From the NCBI GenBank assembly GCA_937916355.1, contig CALFTM010000023.1:1-6689 (forward strand): DNA of 6,689 nt. Direction: 5' to 3'. The notes beneath the pieces were generated by a model. That model ran no database searches. It had not been told where the DNA came from and worked only from the letters and a program-made list of their open reading frames with translations. This DNA comes from an uncultured Bacteroidales bacterium. GTDB lineage: Bacteria > Bacteroidota > Bacteroidia > Bacteroidales > Paludibacteraceae. The position numbers were made by a program, and so were the translations under genes. This document shows positions 4,435 to 6,689 of the stretch, piece after piece (position 1 is the stretch's first letter; each line of letters starts with the position of its first letter).

Positions 4435-6178
4435 CCTGCTCAACGATGGTGCAACTCCATCAGACACAGCCACAAGAGTCGAATCTCTTATAGCACAACT
4501 TAAGGCATCCCACACCGACATCACATCCGGCTACACCGAATGGCTCAAAGTCGGCTTCGCCATCGCATCAGAATTCGGAGAAACAGGACGCAGATACTTC
4601 CACGACATCAGCGCCCTCTACACCGGCTATGACGCGACAGAATGCGACAAAAAATACGACGAATGCCTCAAATCAGACAACGGACGCACCAACATCGCCA
4701 CACTATTCTATCTTGCCGAACAACAAGGAGTTAAACTCCCTCACCAAGAGCGAAACATAAGCCACAACCAGGCCCATATTCCAACCGACGCGACAAGCGA
4801 CAAAAATGTCGCCGTGTCGTTTGTAGAATCCCAAGCCGAAGACAGAACCCTTCCACTCCTTGACCCATCAGTCTACACCAACCTGCCCAGCATCCTCCGC
4901 AAAGCAGTAGCCACAATGCACATCCGTCAAGAGAAAGACCTCGTCCTCATCGGCTCCATCGTCACCCTCTCAAGCGTGCTGCTCCCCTTCCGAACCATCT
5001 TCCACGGACGCACCATCTTCCCCAACATGTTCCTCTTCGTCCCAGGACCAGCAGGATCAGGCAAAGGACGACTCGACTTCTGCTACCGCCTCGTACGCCC
5101 AATCCACAACGACAAACGCGAACTCTGGCAGCTCCAGCAAGAAGAATACAAACAGGAACTTGACCGCTACCGTGCCCTCTCCAAAAAAGAGAAAGCCAAC
5201 ACGACATCCCCAGTCAAGCCACCCATCACCCTCCTGCGAGTCCCCGCCAACTGCAGCGCCACATCATTCGCAGAAGCCATGGCAGACAACGGCAACATGC
5301 TCATGTTCGAAACCGAAGGAGACACAGTAGTCAACACCTTCAAAAGCGACTACGGCAACTACTCCGACAACTTCCGCAAAGCCTTCGCCCACGAAGAATT
5401 CGGATACCTACGCCGTGGCAACGACAGCGAAGAAAAAGAAGTGCAGAACCCAAGGCTCTCAGTAGTCCTCTCCGGCACCCCGGAACAGGTCAAATCCCTC
5501 ATCCCCAACGCCGAAAACGGACTCCTCAGCCGCTTCATCTTCTACACCCTCTCAGCAACCGACGAATGGCTTGACGGCTTCTCCGGCTACGACACCGAGA
5601 ACCCTCTCGAGAAAGTCTTTGACGACCTCGGAGCCGAAGTAGAGAGATTCTACCAATACCTCAAGAACATCCCCGAAGTATGGTTCAGCCTCTCCTTCGT
5701 CCAGCAGCAGAAATTCAACGACTACTTCGCCGAAGAAAAGCAGCGAATGAAAGAACTCAACGGAGACCTCTACAACGCCAGCACCCACCGCCTCTCATGG
5801 GCACTGCTCCGCATCTCCATGATCCTCTCCGCCCTCCGCTGCATGGACACCGGCAAAGTCCCCGAGAAAGTAGAATGCACAGATGCCGACTTCGACACCG
5901 CACTCAGCATCATCAAGACCATCTCCCAGCACAACGACTACATCTTCAACGTCCTCAATGAAGGCGTAACCGAAGAAGTCAAAGTCTCCGAGACCTACAG
6001 CTCAGCAGCACGTGCCACCCTGCTCTCCATCCTCCCGGACCAATTCACCTCCAAGGACATGAAAGCAGCAGCCGTCAAGATCTCAAAATCCCTCCGCACC
6101 GTAGAACGCCAGGTACGCAGAGCAATCCAGAAAGGACAGGTAAAGGAACTGGGGAAAGGAAGTTATCAAAAGATCTAA
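4409..6178 (+). CDS. PriCT-2 and DUF3987 P-loop protein (replicative helicase-like)
   Basis: The 589-residue protein begins with a primase C-terminal-2 domain (about 22-108), recognisable from YTEWLKVGFAIASEFGE and the TNIATLFYLAEQQG ending. A variable linker leads to the DUF3987 domain (about 150-510). This has Walker A GPAGSGKG (213-220), a Walker B-like strand NMLMFETEGD (296-305), a sensor-like strand SVVLSGTP (351-358) and a candidate arginine finger in GLLSRF (Arg375). A charged coiled segment (about 235-262) interrupts the fold after Walker A. The last 60 residues (QFTSKDMKAA to the end) look like a winged helix for DNA binding. DUF3987 proteins are thought to be helicase-like ATPases of plasmid, phage and island replication; activity is not shown here. 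The start at 4409 lies 26 bases inside the primase-like gene with no ribosome site, suggesting coupled translation. It is the last gene of the operon. Confidence 0.85.
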   Translation: MTSQNFYLNLLNDGATPSDTATRVESLIAQLKASHTDITSGYTEWLKVGFAIASEFGETGRRYFHDISALYTGYDATECDKKYDECLKSDNGRTNIATLFYLAEQQGVKLPHQERNISHNQAHIPTDATSDKNVAVSFVESQAEDRTLPLLDPSVYTNLPSILRKAVATMHIRQEKDLVLIGSIVTLSSVLLPFRTIFHGRTIFPNMFLFVPGPAGSGKGRLDFCYRLVRPIHNDKRELWQLQQEEYKQELDRYRALSKKEKANTTSPVKPPITLLRVPANCSATSFAEAMADNGNMLMFETEGDTVVNTFKSDYGNYSDNFRKAFAHEEFGYLRRGNDSEEKEVQNPRLSVVLSGTPEQVKSLIPNAENGLLSRFIFYTLSATDEWLDGFSGYDTENPLEKVFDDLGAEVERFYQYLKNIPEVWFSLSFVQQQKFNDYFAEEKQRMKELNGDLYNASTHRLSWALLRISMILSALRCMDTGKVPEKVECTDADFDTALSIIKTISQHNDYIFNVLNEGVTEEVKVSETYSSAARATLLSILPDQFTSKDMKAAAVKISKSLRTVERQVRRAIQKGQVKELGKGSYQKI

Positions 6179-6186
6179 TGATAAGC

Positions 6187-6236
6187 CCCTGTACTCAGCT
6201 ATCAGACCCAGCCGCTGGTACAGGGACATTTTTTAT
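6187..6236 (+). terminator. Terminator of the xis-replication operon
   Basis: CCCTGTAC (6187-6194) pairs perfectly with GTACAGGG (6218-6225). The stem continues inward with CAGC/GCTG (6196-6199, 6214-6217) after a bulged T. The second arm is followed by ACATTTTTTATT. It begins nine bases after the DUF3987 stop codon, and extra in-frame stops (TGA TAA) directly follow that stop. Confidence 0.8.
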
Positions 6237-6264
6237 TGATTTTCGCTAAAATTCGTTACATTTG
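6236..6264 (+). promoter_or_regulatory. Methyltransferase promoter, Bacteroidota -33/-7 type
   Basis: TTG at 6236-6238 and TACATTTG at 6257-6264 (TAnnTTTG) are separated by 18 bases. This predicts a start near 6271 and a leader of about 43 AT-rich bases before the ATG at 6314. The methyltransferase is thus transcribed independently of the replication operon. Confidence 0.55.
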
Positions 6265-6313
6265 TAGTTTATTGGAGTATAATATACCCAAAAGAAAGCA
6301 AGAAGATAAACCT

Positions 6314-6689
6314 ATGGCCAAGAAGACAAGAAACAAGAAATATAAAGGTATTGATTTATTTTGTGGCATCGGCGGATTCAGACTCGCAATGGAAGACAAT
6401 AAAGTTGAATGCGTATTTTCATCAGATATTGACTCCTTTGCTCAACAAACATATCAAGCTAACTTCGGAGAAATCCCAACTGGTGATATCACCAAAGTAG
6501 ATGAAAAAGATATGCCAGATTTCGATTTTCTTCTGGCTGGATTCCCTTGTCAGGCGTTTTCTGCAGCAGGCAAGCGTTTCAGCGGTGACCATAAGCTGAC
6601 GGACCTGCTGTATCTGTGCCATGCCCATGTGCAGTATGGCGTGGACTGTTCCCCTATTTTTGAAATGATCGCAAACCGCTATCTGGAGA
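6314..6689 (+). CDS. C5-cytosine DNA methyltransferase, N-terminal part, cut by window end and chimeric
   Basis: The frame is open to the window edge (125 codons). Residues 1-89 are clearly a Dcm/HhaI-type methyltransferase. They hold motif I DLFCGIGGF (14-22) for S-adenosylmethionine binding, motif II ending SSDID (36-40) and the catalytic motif IV GFPCQAFS (76-83) with Cys79 as nucleophile, then AGKR. The family normally continues G-[FL]-x-D-x-RG-x-L-F-x-E (motif V area). Here the frame instead reads SGDHKLTDLLYLCHAHVQYG and on without any methyltransferase motif. Base composition changes at the same place (about 40% GC in 6314-6577, about 51% after) and codons shift to CTG, GTG and CAT. 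The gene is therefore probably broken by recombination or a chimeric assembly. If intact elsewhere it would be cargo, protecting the element or pairing with a restriction enzyme. Confidence 0.75.
   Translation, partial: MAKKTRNKKYKGIDLFCGIGGFRLAMEDNKVECVFSSDIDSFAQQTYQANFGEIPTGDITKVDEKDMPDFDFLLAGFPCQAFSAAGKRFSGDHKLTDLLYLCHAHVQYGVDCSPIFEMIANRYLE
6578..6689 (+). other. Foreign segment joined after methyltransferase motif IV
   Basis: These 112 bases continue the methyltransferase frame without a stop but encode a sequence I cannot match to that family (LTDLLYLCHAHVQYGVDC, then PIFEMIANRYLE). Their composition and codon choice differ both from the methyltransferase start and from the CTC-rich element genes. 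The forward frame looks like genuine coding sequence (helical, with a normal residue mix), so it may be part of another gene joined in frame. Its identity is unknown. Confidence 0.5.

Noticed and set aside
5680..5961. 93-residue forward ORF within the DUF3987 gene
   Set aside because: Arg/His/Pro/Gln-rich shadow frame of a gene whose domain motifs are clear.
6422..6628. Minus-strand ORF of 68 residues across the methyltransferase junction
   Set aside because: It runs antisense through the clear methyltransferase motifs and across the composition change, so most of it cannot be a natural gene. A minus-strand gene limited to 6581-6689 cannot be fully excluded.
1..6689. CRISPR array, tRNA or rRNA gene
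   Set aside because: No regularly spaced long repeats, cloverleaf with T-loop consensus or rRNA-like stretch seen on either strand.

Overview
The window looks like the left end of a chromosomally integrated mobile element in a member of the Bacteroidota, probably Bacteroidales. Three lines of evidence support this. The promoters fit the Bacteroidota pattern TTG-N(18-20)-TAnnTTTG. Several gene starts lack a strong Shine-Dalgarno sequence. The gene set (a large tyrosine recombinase, an excisionase-like helix-turn-helix protein, a BT4734/VirE-N primase-like protein and a PriCT-2/DUF3987 helicase-like protein) is common in genomic islands of this phylum. Species cannot be determined from the sequence.

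Layout. Bases 2-106 are the last 34 codons of mnmE (tRNA-modification GTPase), ending in the family's C-terminal FCIGK. The element begins at or just past this 3' end, a known insertion target of unrelated islands such as SGI1. A 200-base control region (107-307) carries a perfect hairpin and the integrase promoter. It is followed by the integrase (308-1675), a strong terminator (1677-1703), and a 298-residue gene of unknown function with its own promoter and terminator (1741-2690). Next is a 234-base noncoding region (2638-2871) packed with short direct and inverted repeats. A compact four-gene operon follows with every junction overlapping: an excisionase-like HTH protein (2872-3195), a 77-residue acidic protein (3192-3425), a primase-like protein (3418-4434) and a PriCT-2/DUF3987 P-loop protein (4409-6178), closed by a terminator at 6187-6236. 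The last 376 bases hold a promoter and the start of a C5-cytosine DNA methyltransferase, which is abruptly non-homologous after motif IV.

How it may work (inference). The integrase recombines the element at mnmE. The HTH protein may direct excision and/or control the operon. The split primase-helicase pair would replicate or prime the excised circle. The unknown 298-residue protein sits where a regulator often lies. The methyltransferase would be restriction-modification or anti-restriction cargo. No conjugation, mobilisation or virion gene is visible, and the right end of the element is not in the window. Whether it is an integrative mobilisable element, a satellite or a larger ICE therefore stays open.

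The most noteworthy points are the mnmE attachment site, short motifs shared by the int and xis control regions, an iteron-like TTTAGRCAA cluster, the two-gene (split) primase-helicase with an atypical second motif, and the chimeric methyltransferase reading frame near the right edge.
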